The position numbers and the translations under genes were made by a program. A stretch of DNA of 64,000 bases from an uncultured Clostridia bacterium (GTDB lineage: Bacteria > Bacillota > Clostridia > UBA1381), in assembly GCA_944390495.1 (NCBI GenBank), contig CALXQE010000013.1, forward strand, positions 1 to 64,000, written 5' to 3'. The notes beneath the pieces were generated by a model. That model made no database searches. It was not told the DNA's origin and saw only the letters and a program-made list of their open reading frames with translations. How positions within the stretch are numbered: the stretch's first letter is position 1; each line of letters starts with the position of its first letter. Of the stretch, positions 27,277 through 36,111 are shown piece by piece.

Positions 27277-28683
27277 TTATCTGTTATTATAAAATGCAAG
27301 ATATGATCTATATGCCATATATATATCACTCTTTGCAGTAACTTCAAATGGTGAGTGCATAGATAGCACAGGAACACCACAATCTATAACATCCATGTTA
27401 AGATTAGCAACATACTGGGCTATTGTACCGCCACCGCCTTGATCAACTTTACCAAGTTCACTTGTCTGCCAAATAACACCATCATCATCAAGTATTTTTC
27501 CAATTTGATATACAAATTCTGCCGAGGCGTCTGAAGATTCTGATTTACCTCTTGCTCCTGTGTACTTCATCAATACCATACCGCATCCGGCAAATGAGGC
27601 ATTTTTCTTTTCAGAAACATATTCATAATTAGGGTCAACTGCTGCACCGACATCCGATGAAAGGCACGCAGAATTAGATATGACTTTATTATATGAAGTC
27701 ATTGAACAACTACCATTTATTTTTTCTATAATTTCAGCAACTGTCATTCCAAAAAATGCACTTAACATTCCTGTATTTCCCGTTGAACCAATTTCCTCTT
27801 TATCAACAAGTATTGCAGCTGCAGTTCTTTTAGGAGCTTTTACATCAAAAATGCCTTTAAGTGTTGTAAATGCACATACCCTATCATCTTGACCATACGC
27901 TCCTATAAAGCTTTCATCAAGACCAACATTTCTTGCTTTAAATGCTGGTACTATTTCAATTTCAGCACTTAAAAAATCACGTTCAGTCATATTATATTTT
28001 GCATTTAGCAGTTTTAAAATTGAAAACTTAACTTTCTCCTTTACGTCGCTGTCACCTACCGGCATACCACCAATAAGTATATTAAGACTTTCTCCCTCAA
28101 TTCCCTCTGTCATTTTCTTTACCATTTGATCCTTCGCCAAATGCGGAAGAAGATCTGTTATGCAGAATACCGGGTCATTATCTTTTTCACCAATGTTAAT
28201 TTTAACACTGTTCCCGTCCTTCGTAATAACAACACCATGCATAGCAAGAGGGATAGCAGGCCAGTGGTATTTTTTTATTCCGCCATAGTAGTGTGTCTTT
28301 AATAATGCCATACCTGTACTTTCATAAAGCGGATTTTGCTTTAAATCAAGTCTTGGAGAATCTATATGAGCCCCAACAAGATTTATACCCTTTTCTATAT
28401 CTTCGCTACCTATTACAGCAAGAAATATATTTTTATTTCTGTTAATTCTGTATACCTTATCTCCTGCTTTAAGTTCATTTACGTCGTCAAGATTTCTAAA
28501 TCCATTAGAAATTGCCATTTCAAGAGCTTTTTCTACGCATTCACGTTCTGTTTTTCCTTCATCAAGAAATACACGATATTCATCACAAAGGTCAAACATA
28601 GCTTGTTTTTCTTCATCAGTAATATTTTCATAAACGTTTTTTCTGTCATAAGACAGCTCGTCAAACAATTCTTTATCAGTCAT
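27277..28683 (-). CDS. M18 family aminopeptidase
   Basis: A 468-residue cytoplasmic zinc aminopeptidase. Family motifs are GAHIDSPRLDLK (metal His/Asp), GQDDRVCAF (bridging Asp), VDKEEIGSTGNTGM (catalytic and metal Glu residues) and SMHSPFE (metal His). The enzyme removes N-terminal residues, often acidic or hydrophobic, from peptides, supplying amino acids. GGAGG precedes the ATG. It is monocistronic, divergent from the Ogg-type gene and convergent with spoIVB. Confidence 0.93.
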   Translation of the reverse strand: MTDKELFDELSYDRKNVYENITDEEKQAMFDLCDEYRVFLDEGKTERECVEKALEMAISNGFRNLDDVNELKAGDKVYRINRNKNIFLAVIGSEDIEKGINLVGAHIDSPRLDLKQNPLYESTGMALLKTHYYGGIKKYHWPAIPLAMHGVVITKDGNSVKINIGEKDNDPVFCITDLLPHLAKDQMVKKMTEGIEGESLNILIGGMPVGDSDVKEKVKFSILKLLNAKYNMTERDFLSAEIEIVPAFKARNVGLDESFIGAYGQDDRVCAFTTLKGIFDVKAPKRTAAAILVDKEEIGSTGNTGMLSAFFGMTVAEIIEKINGSCSMTSYNKVISNSACLSSDVGAAVDPNYEYVSEKKNASFAGCGMVLMKYTGARGKSESSDASAEFVYQIGKILDDDGVIWQTSELGKVDQGGGGTIAQYVANLNMDVIDCGVPVLSMHSPFEVTAKSDIYMAYRSYLAFYNNR

Positions 28684-28715
28684 AATAATACCTCCGTTTA
28701 CTTATTATATCCTAT

Positions 28716-28744
28716 ATTATAGCATATTTATTCTAAATAGTCCA
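28716..28744 (-). promoter_or_regulatory. Probable promoter of the M18 aminopeptidase gene
   Basis: On the minus strand, TGGACT (28739-28744), 17-bp spacer, TATAAT (28716-28721), about 30 bp upstream of the start codon. Confidence 0.4.
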
Positions 28745-28838
28745 CACCTTATACAGTGCATTTTGTCCACAAATAACATAATTTATTACAATTTTCACTG
28801 TGCAATTCGGCATATCGCAAAGAAATATGTTTTAATTA

Positions 28839-28867
28839 TTGATAAAATAATAACAGCGTGGTATAAT
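28839..28867 (+). promoter_or_regulatory. Promoter of the Ogg-type glycosylase gene, predicting a leaderless mRNA
   Basis: TTGATA (28839-28844), 17-bp spacer, TATAAT (28862-28867). The start codon at 28874 lies exactly where transcription should begin, and no Shine-Dalgarno sequence is present. Confidence 0.6.
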
Positions 28868-28873
28868 AACAAT

Positions 28874-29737
28874 ATGGATATTAAACACTCAGGCAATAAT
28901 TTAATTGTCACAGGACTTAAAGACTTTAACCTGAAACATATTTTTGAATGTGGTCAGTGTTTTAGATTTAATGAAATTGAAAAAAATACATATTTAGGAA
29001 TTGCAAAAGGTAATGCTCTCTGTATTTCTCAAGATTCAGACAGTATAACACTGTATGAAACAACTGAGGAGGATTTTAAAAATATTTGGTATGAATATTT
29101 TGATTTAGGCAGAGATTACGGTGAAATAAAAAAAAGACTTTCCGTTGATCCTATAATGAAAAATGCAATTTCATACGGTGATGGAATTAGAATTTTAAAT
29201 CAAGACTTGTGGGAAACTGTTATATCATTTATTATTTCCGCAAGTAACAATATTCCGCGTATAAAAGGTATTATTGAACGATTTTGCACCTCTTTTGGGA
29301 GAGAAATAAATTATATGGGTAAAACCTACTATTCTTTTCCTGATATTGGTACAATAGCTAAACTGTCTAAGGAAGATTTATCAGTTATTCGTGCAGGCTA
29401 CAGAGATAAATATATTATTGATGCTGCACAAAAATTCCAAAGCGGGCAGATAAATAATAGTTATATTCGTTCACTTACAACACCTGAAGCAAAAAAAATG
29501 CTTCTTACTATTAATGGTGTAGGAGAAAAAGTATGTAATTGTATTTTACTTTTTGGACTGCAAAGAGTTGATTCATTTCCTATTGACGTATGGATAAAAC
29601 GAATTGTGGAGAAACTGTACTTTGGCGAAGAACAAAATATACCTACAATTGCAGAGTTCGCTAAAAAACATTTCGGCGATATAGGAGGCTTTGCACAGCA
29701 GTATCTTTTCTTTTACGCAAGAGAAAACAAAATTTGA
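28874..29737 (+). CDS. 8-oxoguanine DNA glycosylase (Ogg family)
   Basis: A 287-residue helix-hairpin-helix base-excision repair enzyme that removes 8-oxoguanine and nicks the abasic site. The N-terminal domain begins in the family style (FNLKHIFECGQCFRF). The HhH motif INGVGEKVCNC contains the catalytic Lys, and FPIDVWIKR contains the catalytic Asp (compare VPVDVH of human OGG1). The frame is open from 28763, but a promoter (28839-28867) lies inside that extension, so the ATG at 28874 is taken. The absence of an RBS and the promoter spacing suggest leaderless translation. Confidence 0.88.
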   Translation: MDIKHSGNNLIVTGLKDFNLKHIFECGQCFRFNEIEKNTYLGIAKGNALCISQDSDSITLYETTEEDFKNIWYEYFDLGRDYGEIKKRLSVDPIMKNAISYGDGIRILNQDLWETVISFIISASNNIPRIKGIIERFCTSFGREINYMGKTYYSFPDIGTIAKLSKEDLSVIRAGYRDKYIIDAAQKFQSGQINNSYIRSLTTPEAKKMLLTINGVGEKVCNCILLFGLQRVDSFPIDVWIKRIVEKLYFGEEQNIPTIAEFAKKHFGDIGGFAQQYLFFYARENKI

Positions 29738-29804
29738 TTCGTATACAACATAATCACGTATTACGGATTTTACTATTATATTTGACAGAAAGGCGTGATA
29801 TTAA

Positions 29805-30407
29805 TTGCTGGTTGATTTAAAACGTATAGTTGCATATATATGTCCGCTATGTTCAAACATATCGTCAAAATCACTTTCAATATTTAGGTTTTCGGGAAAT
29901 GATAAAGTTCATCTAATGTGTCCAACACACGGTTGTCATGAAACTTGTGTGTACATATCTCAAAGAGGTAATAAATATAAACTTGATATTGAATGTCCGC
30001 TTTGCGGTGAAACACATTCATATACAATTTCAAAGGATAGTTTTTGGAATAAACCAATCATCACTTATAAATGTCCGGTGGCTGGTATAGATATATTTTT
30101 TGCCGGCGAGCAGCATGAAGTAGAAAGAATTTTAGATGAAAATTCCGAGTTGTATTCTGATGTTATGGATGATTTTGACGATGACGATTTATCTTTCAAT
30201 CTTCTTTACGCAATGATTGAAAAAATCCATTCTTTAAAAGATGCGAATAATGTTTCATGCATGTGTGGCTGTGAAGATACAGAAATGAATATTATAAGCG
30301 GTAATATAATGCTTACATGTAAAAATTGCGGTAAATCTAAACTTATAGAAGCTACCGAAGAAAATCTTACAAGGCTTCTTAATGCACATGCAATAATAAT
30401 TGGTTAA
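29805..30407 (+). CDS. Cys-rich multi-zinc-ribbon protein of unknown function
   Basis: A 200-residue soluble protein that I do not recognise by function. It holds several Cys pairs that look like zinc ribbons: CPLC (about residue 13), CPTHGCHETC (about 38-47), CPLCG (about 61), a lone Cys near 90, CMCGC (about 155) and CKNCG (about 172). An acidic stretch (DDFDDDD) sits near 123. The start is TTG behind AAAGGCGTGAT. It lies 50 bp upstream of fba with no terminator between, so co-expression with aldolase is likely. Whether it is regulatory or structural cannot be told. Confidence 0.6.
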   Translation: MLVDLKRIVAYICPLCSNISSKSLSIFRFSGNDKVHLMCPTHGCHETCVYISQRGNKYKLDIECPLCGETHSYTISKDSFWNKPIITYKCPVAGIDIFFAGEQHEVERILDENSELYSDVMDDFDDDDLSFNLLYAMIEKIHSLKDANNVSCMCGCEDTEMNIISGNIMLTCKNCGKSKLIEATEENLTRLLNAHAIIIG

Positions 30408-30457
30408 TAAATAAAAAAATATATATTTATTAAATTATTTAAGGAGGAATTATAATT

Positions 30458-31321
30458 ATGTTAGTTTCAGCTACCGAAATGTTAAACAAGGCTGTGGCAG
30501 GTAAATATGCTGTTGGTCAGTTTAACATAAACAATCTTGAATGGACAAAGGCAATTCTTACCACTGCACAGGAAAATAATTCACCTGTAATCCTTGGTGT
30601 TTCTGAGGGTGCAGGAAAATATATGACTGGTTTTAAAACAGTTGCTGCAATGGTAAAAGCAATGATTGAAGAACTAAATATCACTGTTCCTGTTGCATTG
30701 CATCTTGACCACGGTTCTTACGACGGATGCTATAAATGTATCGAAGCAGGTTTTTCTTCTGTAATGTTTGATGGCTCACACTTCCCTATCGACGAGAATG
30801 TAGCAAAAACTCAAGAACTTGTAAAAGTATGCCATGAAAAAGGCATCTCAATTGAAGCTGAAGTTGGTTCAATCGGCGGCGAAGAAGATGGAGTTGTAGG
30901 TGCAGGCGAAATTGCAGATCCACAGGAATGTAAAAAAATAGCTGATCTTGGTGTTGATTTCCTTGCAGCTGGTATCGGTAATATACACGGTAAATATCCT
31001 GAAAATTGGAAAGGTCTTGACTTTGATGCATTAGCAAAAATTAAAGAACTTATCGGCGACCTTCCTCTTGTTCTTCATGGTGGAACTGGTATTCCGGCTG
31101 ATATGATAAAAACTGCAATTTCTCTTGGCGTTGCTAAAATTAATGTAAATACAGAATGTCAGCTTTATTTCCAGGAAGCAACAAGAAAGTATATCGAAGC
31201 AGGTAAAGACCTTGAAGGTAAAGGTTTTGACCCAAGAAAACTTCTTGCACCAGGTACAGAAGCAATTAAAGTTATTGTTAAAGAGAAAATGGAACTTTTC
31301 GGTTCAATCAACAAAGCATAA
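30458..31321 (+). CDS. fba: Class II fructose-1,6-bisphosphate aldolase
   Basis: A 287-residue zinc aldolase that interconverts fructose-1,6-bisphosphate with DHAP and glyceraldehyde-3-phosphate. Motifs are ALHLDHG (catalytic Asp and zinc His), EAEVGSIGGEEDG, GIGNIHGKY (zinc His), VLHGGTGIP (zinc His) and KINVNTECQ (DHAP binding). An AAGGAGG box precedes the ATG. With fbp at 5391, the window holds both enzymes of the FBP branch point. It is followed by a terminator hairpin that also carries the next gene's RBS. Confidence 0.97.
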   Translation: MLVSATEMLNKAVAGKYAVGQFNINNLEWTKAILTTAQENNSPVILGVSEGAGKYMTGFKTVAAMVKAMIEELNITVPVALHLDHGSYDGCYKCIEAGFSSVMFDGSHFPIDENVAKTQELVKVCHEKGISIEAEVGSIGGEEDGVVGAGEIADPQECKKIADLGVDFLAAGIGNIHGKYPENWKGLDFDALAKIKELIGDLPLVLHGGTGIPADMIKTAISLGVAKINVNTECQLYFQEATRKYIEAGKDLEGKGFDPRKLLAPGTEAIKVIVKEKMELFGSINKA

Positions 31322-31335
31322 TTTTGTAATAAAAC

Positions 31336-31372
31336 ACACCCTTTATCATACATTGATAAGGGGTGTATTTTT
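31336..31372 (+). terminator. fba terminator hairpin containing the next gene's RBS
   Basis: A 13-bp stem with one G-U pair (arms 31336-31348 and 31354-31366), a 5-nt loop and an ATTTTT tail lie 14 bases past fba. The 3' arm contains AAGGGG (31358-31363), the only Shine-Dalgarno for the ATG at 31373. Confidence 0.75.
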
Positions 31373-32236
31373 ATGTTTAAGAAACTAAAGTTATTTTCAA
31401 TAGCATTATTTGTAGTTTTTATGTATTGTGGAATATTCAGTCTTTTATTCAGCGGTTTAAGTAATGATTCAGTTACAGTTAGTGTACAAGACGGCATTAA
31501 ATTGCCCGTAATAATGTATCATAGCGTTTTAAAAGATAGCAATTTATCAGGTAAATATGTTATTACTCCTGATACTTTAAAGGAAGATATATCATTTTTA
31601 ATTAACAATGGCTACACCTTTGTGTCTGCACAAGAAATAATAGATTATGTATATTCTGATGGAAATCTTCCTGAAAAACCTGTCCTTTTAACGTTTGACG
31701 ACGGTTTTTATAATACATACGGTTACGTTTTACCTATACTTAAAGAATATGATGCAAAAGCAATTATTTCAATAGTAGGCAGTTACACTGATGAATATAG
31801 CGAAAGCAAAATAAAAAATCTAACTTATGGTTATATGAGTTGGAGCGAAGTATATGATATATTTTTAAGTAATTACACAGAAGCAGCAAATCATTCTTAC
31901 AATTTTCATTCTAATACAAACGGAAGAAACGGTTCAAAACGTAATAGTAATGAAAGTATCGAAGAATACAAAAAGATTTTTTTGGAAGATACAAAAAAGG
32001 CACAGGACGCTTTTTTAACCAAAACAGGTTTTGCTCCTAATGTATACACATACCCATTTGGTGCTTACAGTCCTGAAACAACAGATATTTTAAAAGAAAT
32101 GAATTTTAAAATGAGTCTAACATGCAATGAAGGTATTAATGTAATAACAAAAGATCCTGACTCGCTATTTATGATGAAGCGATATAACAGACCTAACGGT
32201 ATAACATCAGAACAATTTTTTTCAAATATTCTTTAA
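31373..32236 (+). CDS. Membrane-anchored or secreted polysaccharide deacetylase (CE4)
   Basis: A 287-residue protein with an N-terminal hydrophobic segment (residues 6-27) that anchors or exports it. The NodB-type catalytic domain shows MYHSV (about 46), TFDDGF (catalytic and metal Asp, about 106), an NHSYNFH metal-His block and TYPFGAYSPET. Such enzymes remove N-acetyl groups from peptidoglycan or related glycans and are common in sporulating clostridia. Translation depends on a GGGG element buried in the preceding terminator stem, so output may be low or conditional. Confidence 0.88.
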   Translation: MFKKLKLFSIALFVVFMYCGIFSLLFSGLSNDSVTVSVQDGIKLPVIMYHSVLKDSNLSGKYVITPDTLKEDISFLINNGYTFVSAQEIIDYVYSDGNLPEKPVLLTFDDGFYNTYGYVLPILKEYDAKAIISIVGSYTDEYSESKIKNLTYGYMSWSEVYDIFLSNYTEAANHSYNFHSNTNGRNGSKRNSNESIEEYKKIFLEDTKKAQDAFLTKTGFAPNVYTYPFGAYSPETTDILKEMNFKMSLTCNEGINVITKDPDSLFMMKRYNRPNGITSEQFFSNIL

Positions 32237-32240
32237 ATAA

Positions 32241-32275
32241 AAAAGGTGCGGAACTTTAAATATTCCACACCTTTT
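32241..32275. terminator. Bidirectional terminator between deacetylase and S41 protease
   Basis: A 13-position stem with one mismatch (arms 32241-32253 and 32263-32275) and a 9-nt loop lies between convergent genes, flanked by A-rich and T-rich tails. It suits both directions. Confidence 0.7.
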
Positions 32276-32278
32276 ATC

Positions 32279-33742
32279 TTATTTTTCAGATGAACTTTTT
32301 CCTCCTGCCATTTCATAGGCTTTATCAAATTGATTGTCTTTTATAACTTTTATTTGCGAAAATAATTCATCTATTTTCTTTTGCGTTGCTACATCAAGTA
32401 TGCCGTATGAAAAAATATCGTTTGATTTTTGAAAATTAGATATAATTTCCTTAAAATCCTCTGTCATTATATTACTGCTTGTTTCACCATTATATATTCC
32501 CATTATAGAAAAACGTTCTTTTGCTGCAATGACATTATCAGATGAATTACCAAGGGAAACATTTGTTTTAAAATCAAATGCTGCTAAATCAGAATCATCA
32601 ATATTAACTTCTTCATTTTCAATTTGCACGTCAGGTGTTAATCCTATATGATTTATTTCATGACCATTTCGTGTTATGTATTGACCTATTGTAAGTTTAA
32701 ATGCCATTCCATTATCAAGTTTAAACTGATTTTGAATTACAGCCTTGCCGTATGTTGTTGTACCTATCAACTGTCCGCATTCACTATCCTGTATAGCACT
32801 TGCAAGAATTTCAGCAGCAGAAGCTGTATTCTCATTAACAAGAACAAAAAAATCAAATTCTTTAGTTTCAAGATCAGAGTTAAATGTTATATCATATTGT
32901 GAATCTCTGTATTTTACGTCTATAATTTTTCCCTTTGGTGCAATTTGTTTTGCTGCCTCCACAGCAGTCGCAACTACACCACCGGGATTATTTCTTAAAT
33001 CAAGAATAATATTTTTTACGTTGTTTTCTCTCATCAGATTTAATGCTTCTGTAAATTCTTTAGAAGTATTTAAATCAAACGAAGTGATTTGTATATATCC
33101 TATATTACCCTCTAAAACAGCTTCAAGCACAGTATCTTCATGCAGAGAAACTCGTGTTGTTATAAGCTCAATTTCTTCACCATCTCTAAGTACAGTGATT
33201 TTTACAGTAGTATTTTCTTCACCAATAATATGTTCACGAACTTTATCAATTGATAAGCCGGTCATATCTTTACCATCTACTTTGTAAATTTTATCACCTA
33301 TTTTAAATCCTGCTTTTTCAGCTTTGCTGTCTTCTTCTGCAAATCCTGTTATTTCTACATAATCATTTTCTTTTTGTGTCATTGTAACACCAATACCGTA
33401 AAAGGTGTGACTAAGTTCATCTTGAAACTGCTTATATTCCTCAGCAGTATAAAATTCACTGTAATCATCCATACTGCTCAAAGTTGATTTTAATAATTCT
33501 ATAAGTAATGGCTCATTATTTTCAAGAAGTTTTGATATACCCTGTGCCATTATTTCATCTTTTGTATATGAATCATCAATATATAAATCACAAATATATT
33601 GAGCTATTTTATCAAAAGCATAATATTCACCACTATAAACAACTTCTTCTGTTTGTTCTTCCGTATTTTCAGCATAAACACTGCATGGAACAATTAGTAA
33701 AACTGCTGTCAAAACAGTTATAATTAATTTATTAAATTTCAT
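32279..33742 (-). CDS. S41 family carboxyl-terminal processing protease with PDZ domain
   Basis: A 487-residue exported protease. Residues 1-24 are a signal peptide (ending VYAE). A PDZ domain (about 110-190) is followed by the S41 core with NTASAAEILASAIQDS (catalytic Ser) and YGKAVIQNQ (catalytic Lys). A C-terminal peptidoglycan-binding-like helical segment ends it. It cleaves exported proteins near their C-terminus, often cell-wall or sporulation factors. The start overlaps the DUF1934 stop as ATGA. It is the last gene of ddl-murI-DUF1934-S41. Confidence 0.9.
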   Translation of the reverse strand: MKFNKLIITVLTAVLLIVPCSVYAENTEEQTEEVVYSGEYYAFDKIAQYICDLYIDDSYTKDEIMAQGISKLLENNEPLLIELLKSTLSSMDDYSEFYTAEEYKQFQDELSHTFYGIGVTMTQKENDYVEITGFAEEDSKAEKAGFKIGDKIYKVDGKDMTGLSIDKVREHIIGEENTTVKITVLRDGEEIELITTRVSLHEDTVLEAVLEGNIGYIQITSFDLNTSKEFTEALNLMRENNVKNIILDLRNNPGGVVATAVEAAKQIAPKGKIIDVKYRDSQYDITFNSDLETKEFDFFVLVNENTASAAEILASAIQDSECGQLIGTTTYGKAVIQNQFKLDNGMAFKLTIGQYITRNGHEINHIGLTPDVQIENEEVNIDDSDLAAFDFKTNVSLGNSSDNVIAAKERFSIMGIYNGETSSNIMTEDFKEIISNFQKSNDIFSYGILDVATQKKIDELFSQIKVIKDNQFDKAYEMAGGKSSSEK

Positions 33743-34173
33743 GCTGTCACCTTCTTATTTACAGTTATAATCATATCGTTAAAGTATTTTTCCCCCTGCA
33801 CAGAAAGAGTATAAACAATTTCTATCTTACCGCCGTTCTCGGAAAGATTTGAATTTATACGTTGTGTTTCAATTTCCATTTCGACACAGCCGTAAGGCAG
33901 GTGATACATAAAACTGTGTTTTCTATCCGTTCTGTATGTCATTGATGAATTTACACTGCCTTTTCTTTTTATAAGAATCTCATTACCATCAATTTTTATA
34001 ATTGATGAAATAACATCTCCATCGTTTTCTGTTTTATAAGTTATATATTGTTTTCCGTTTTTTTCGTGATAATCACCATAAGCAACTTCCTTTATTACAT
34101 CAGTTTCTGTGTCAATAGTTTGCTTATTTTTAATAACGATACGATATTCTTTATCAGTATTTTTCAATGTCAA
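33739..34173 (-). CDS. DUF1934 (YwiB-like) beta-barrel protein
   Basis: A 144-residue soluble protein of the DUF1934 family, with a predicted calycin-like beta barrel and no known function. The pattern of alternating strands (QYITYKTENDG, SSIIKIDGNEILIKRKG, MEIETQRI) fits. It starts with TTG at 34173, behind AGGTGA, and overlaps the end of murI by 20 nt and the protease start by 4 nt. Tight packing with murI and ddl suggests a link to wall growth, but this is guilt by association only. Confidence 0.75.
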   Translation of the reverse strand: MTLKNTDKEYRIVIKNKQTIDTETDVIKEVAYGDYHEKNGKQYITYKTENDGDVISSIIKIDGNEILIKRKGSVNSSMTYRTDRKHSFMYHLPYGCVEMEIETQRINSNLSENGGKIEIVYTLSVQGEKYFNDMIITVNKKVTA

Positions 34174-34963
34174 TCTTATTCACCTGTCCGTTAATTTCTC
34201 TTTCAAGGAATATTCCACCAAGTTCTTCAAAACTTGATACATCATCACTTACATAGTATCTATATTGGTTTTCATCAATTACTGCACTATGTGACATTTC
34301 ATCATCAAGTTTCTTTTTTAGGTACTTTGCAACCTCAGCACCGGAATTAATAAGCACAACATTATTACCCATATATTCCTGTATAACTTTCTCTAAAAGA
34401 GGATAGTGGGTACATCCTAAAATAAGTGTATCTACACCCTCATTTCTAATATCCTCAAGATATTCTTCAACAATTAATTTTGTAACCGGCGAATCAAAAT
34501 AACCATTTTCTACCAATGGTACAAACATAGGACATGCTTTTGAATAAACTTTCATATCTCTGTCATATTCCTTTATTTGCTTTTCATATTCACCGCTTTT
34601 TATTGTGCCCGATGTACCAATAACGCCTATTTTTTTATTTTTTGTAGCTCTCACTGCCGCATAAACTGCAGCATCAATAACGCCAACAATAGGAATATCA
34701 AATTCATTTTTAATCATTGGAAGAGCAGCAGATGATGCAGTACCACATGCTATAACGATAACTTTAACATCAAAAGTTTGAAGAAAACGAATGTCTCCCC
34801 TTGTGTATTTTAAAATAGTTTCTCTTGAACGTGTACCGTATGGAACACGTCCTGTATCTCCGAAATATATTATGTTTTCATTTGGTAGTTCATTCATTAT
34901 CTGCTTTACAGCAGTAAGTCCTCCAAGTCCTGAATCAAAAACGCCTATACTCTTGTTATTCAT
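34154..34963 (-). CDS. murI: Glutamate racemase
   Basis: A 269-residue enzyme that makes D-glutamate for peptidoglycan. The two catalytic cysteines appear in VIACGTASSAA and LILGCTHYPLL, and the N-terminal GVFDSGLGG and YFGDTGRVPYG blocks complete the signature. Length is typical. It begins 1 nt after the ddl stop and overlaps DUF1934 by 20 nt. D-Glu and D-Ala-D-Ala supply are therefore co-expressed from one promoter at 36055-36083. Confidence 0.96.
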   Translation of the reverse strand: MNNKSIGVFDSGLGGLTAVKQIMNELPNENIIYFGDTGRVPYGTRSRETILKYTRGDIRFLQTFDVKVIVIACGTASSAALPMIKNEFDIPIVGVIDAAVYAAVRATKNKKIGVIGTSGTIKSGEYEKQIKEYDRDMKVYSKACPMFVPLVENGYFDSPVTKLIVEEYLEDIRNEGVDTLILGCTHYPLLEKVIQEYMGNNVVLINSGAEVAKYLKKKLDDEMSHSAVIDENQYRYYVSDDVSSFEELGGIFLEREINGQVNKIDIEKY

Positions 34964-34964
34964 A

Positions 34965-36023
34965 TTATCTTACTCTCTTTTCCGCAAGCTCAATAAGTCT
35001 ATCCAAAAGCTCACTATATTCAATACCTACAGCACCCCAAAGTTTAGGATACATACTGATATTCGTAAATCCAGGTAAGGTATTTATTTCATTAAGAATA
35101 ACACTTCCGTCACTATGCTTAACAAAGAAATCCACCCTTGAAAGTCCTGCACCGTCAAGTGATTTAAATGCTTTAACGGCATATTCTCGTATCTTCTCAA
35201 TAGTTTCATTAGGTAAATCTGCCGGAATTTGAAGTTTTGTTGAATTATCATTATATTTAGCATCAAAATCATAAAATTCCACTGTCGGCATAATTTCTCC
35301 AACTGTTGCTGCTTTGGGATCTTCGTTTCCAAGTATTGCACATTCTACTTCATGACCATCTATATTTTCTTCTACTAATATTTTTCTGTCAAACTTTGCA
35401 GCATTTTCAAGTGCTGCCTTTAGTTCACTTCTGTCGTGAGCCTTACCAACACCAACCGATGAACCTGTTCTTGCCGGTTTTACAAAACAAGGATAACCAA
35501 GTTTTCTTTCGATTTCATCCATTTTTTCTTCATAGTTATCCGTTCTGTTTACAACAACCCAATCCGCTTGAGGTATACCTGCACTTGCAAAAACTATTTT
35601 TGATGATGTTTTGTCCATACCATTTGCAGATGCCATTACACCCATTCCAACATAAGGAATACCTGAAAGCTCAAAAAGTCCCTGTATTGTACCATCTTCA
35701 CCAAATTCACCATGCAGTACAGGAAAAATTACATCAGGATTAATTTTTGTTATTCTACCTTCATCAAAGACAATAATTGCTTTATCTTGTGCATCGGGTG
35801 ATAAAATTGCCTTCTTCTTGTTATCAGAGTCATTCTCCCAGTCACCGTTTTCTATTTTACCATAGTCGCCGGTATATAAATACCACGCACCATTCTTTGT
35901 TATACCAATCACTGAAATGTTATATTTATTTTTATCAAGGTTATTTAAAACCGATGTTACTGATTTTCTTGAAATGTTGTGTTCCGGTGATTGTCCGCCG
36001 AAAATAACACATAATTCTTTCAT
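34965..36023 (-). CDS. ddl: D-alanine--D-alanine ligase
   Basis: A 352-residue ATP-grasp ligase that makes the D-Ala-D-Ala end of the peptidoglycan stem peptide. Motifs are FGGQSPEHNIS (N-terminal substrate loop), HGEFGEDGT, KPARTGSSVGV (ATP-binding), the omega loop EFYDFDAKY and NEINTLPGFT (metal site). The Tyr-containing omega loop points to D-Ala rather than D-lactate specificity, so no vancomycin-type resistance is implied. GGAGTGAT precedes the ATG. First gene of its operon. Confidence 0.95.
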   Translation of the reverse strand: MKELCVIFGGQSPEHNISRKSVTSVLNNLDKNKYNISVIGITKNGAWYLYTGDYGKIENGDWENDSDNKKKAILSPDAQDKAIIVFDEGRITKINPDVIFPVLHGEFGEDGTIQGLFELSGIPYVGMGVMASANGMDKTSSKIVFASAGIPQADWVVVNRTDNYEEKMDEIERKLGYPCFVKPARTGSSVGVGKAHDRSELKAALENAAKFDRKILVEENIDGHEVECAILGNEDPKAATVGEIMPTVEFYDFDAKYNDNSTKLQIPADLPNETIEKIREYAVKAFKSLDGAGLSRVDFFVKHSDGSVILNEINTLPGFTNISMYPKLWGAVGIEYSELLDRLIELAEKRVR

Positions 36024-36054
36024 TATGTAATCACTCCTAAAACTTTATATATTT

Positions 36055-36083
36055 ATAATACCTTTTTTAATATAAAAATTCAA
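36055..36083 (-). promoter_or_regulatory. Sigma-A promoter of ddl-murI-DUF1934-S41
   Basis: On the minus strand, TTGAAT (36078-36083), 17-bp spacer, TATTAT (36055-36060). The leader is about 25 nt. Confidence 0.55.
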
Positions 36084-36111
36084 GCCTTATACGACAAATT
36101 TAATCAAAAGT

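Noticed and set aside
28763-28873. N-terminal extension of the Ogg-type protein
   Set aside because: It contains the predicted promoter, has no RBS, and the Ogg fold begins after the ATG at 28874.
34965-36023. Vancomycin-resistance type D-Ala-D-Lac ligase
   Set aside because: The omega loop carries the Tyr pattern (EFYDFDAKY) of D-Ala-D-Ala ligases, and no vanH or vanX neighbours are present.
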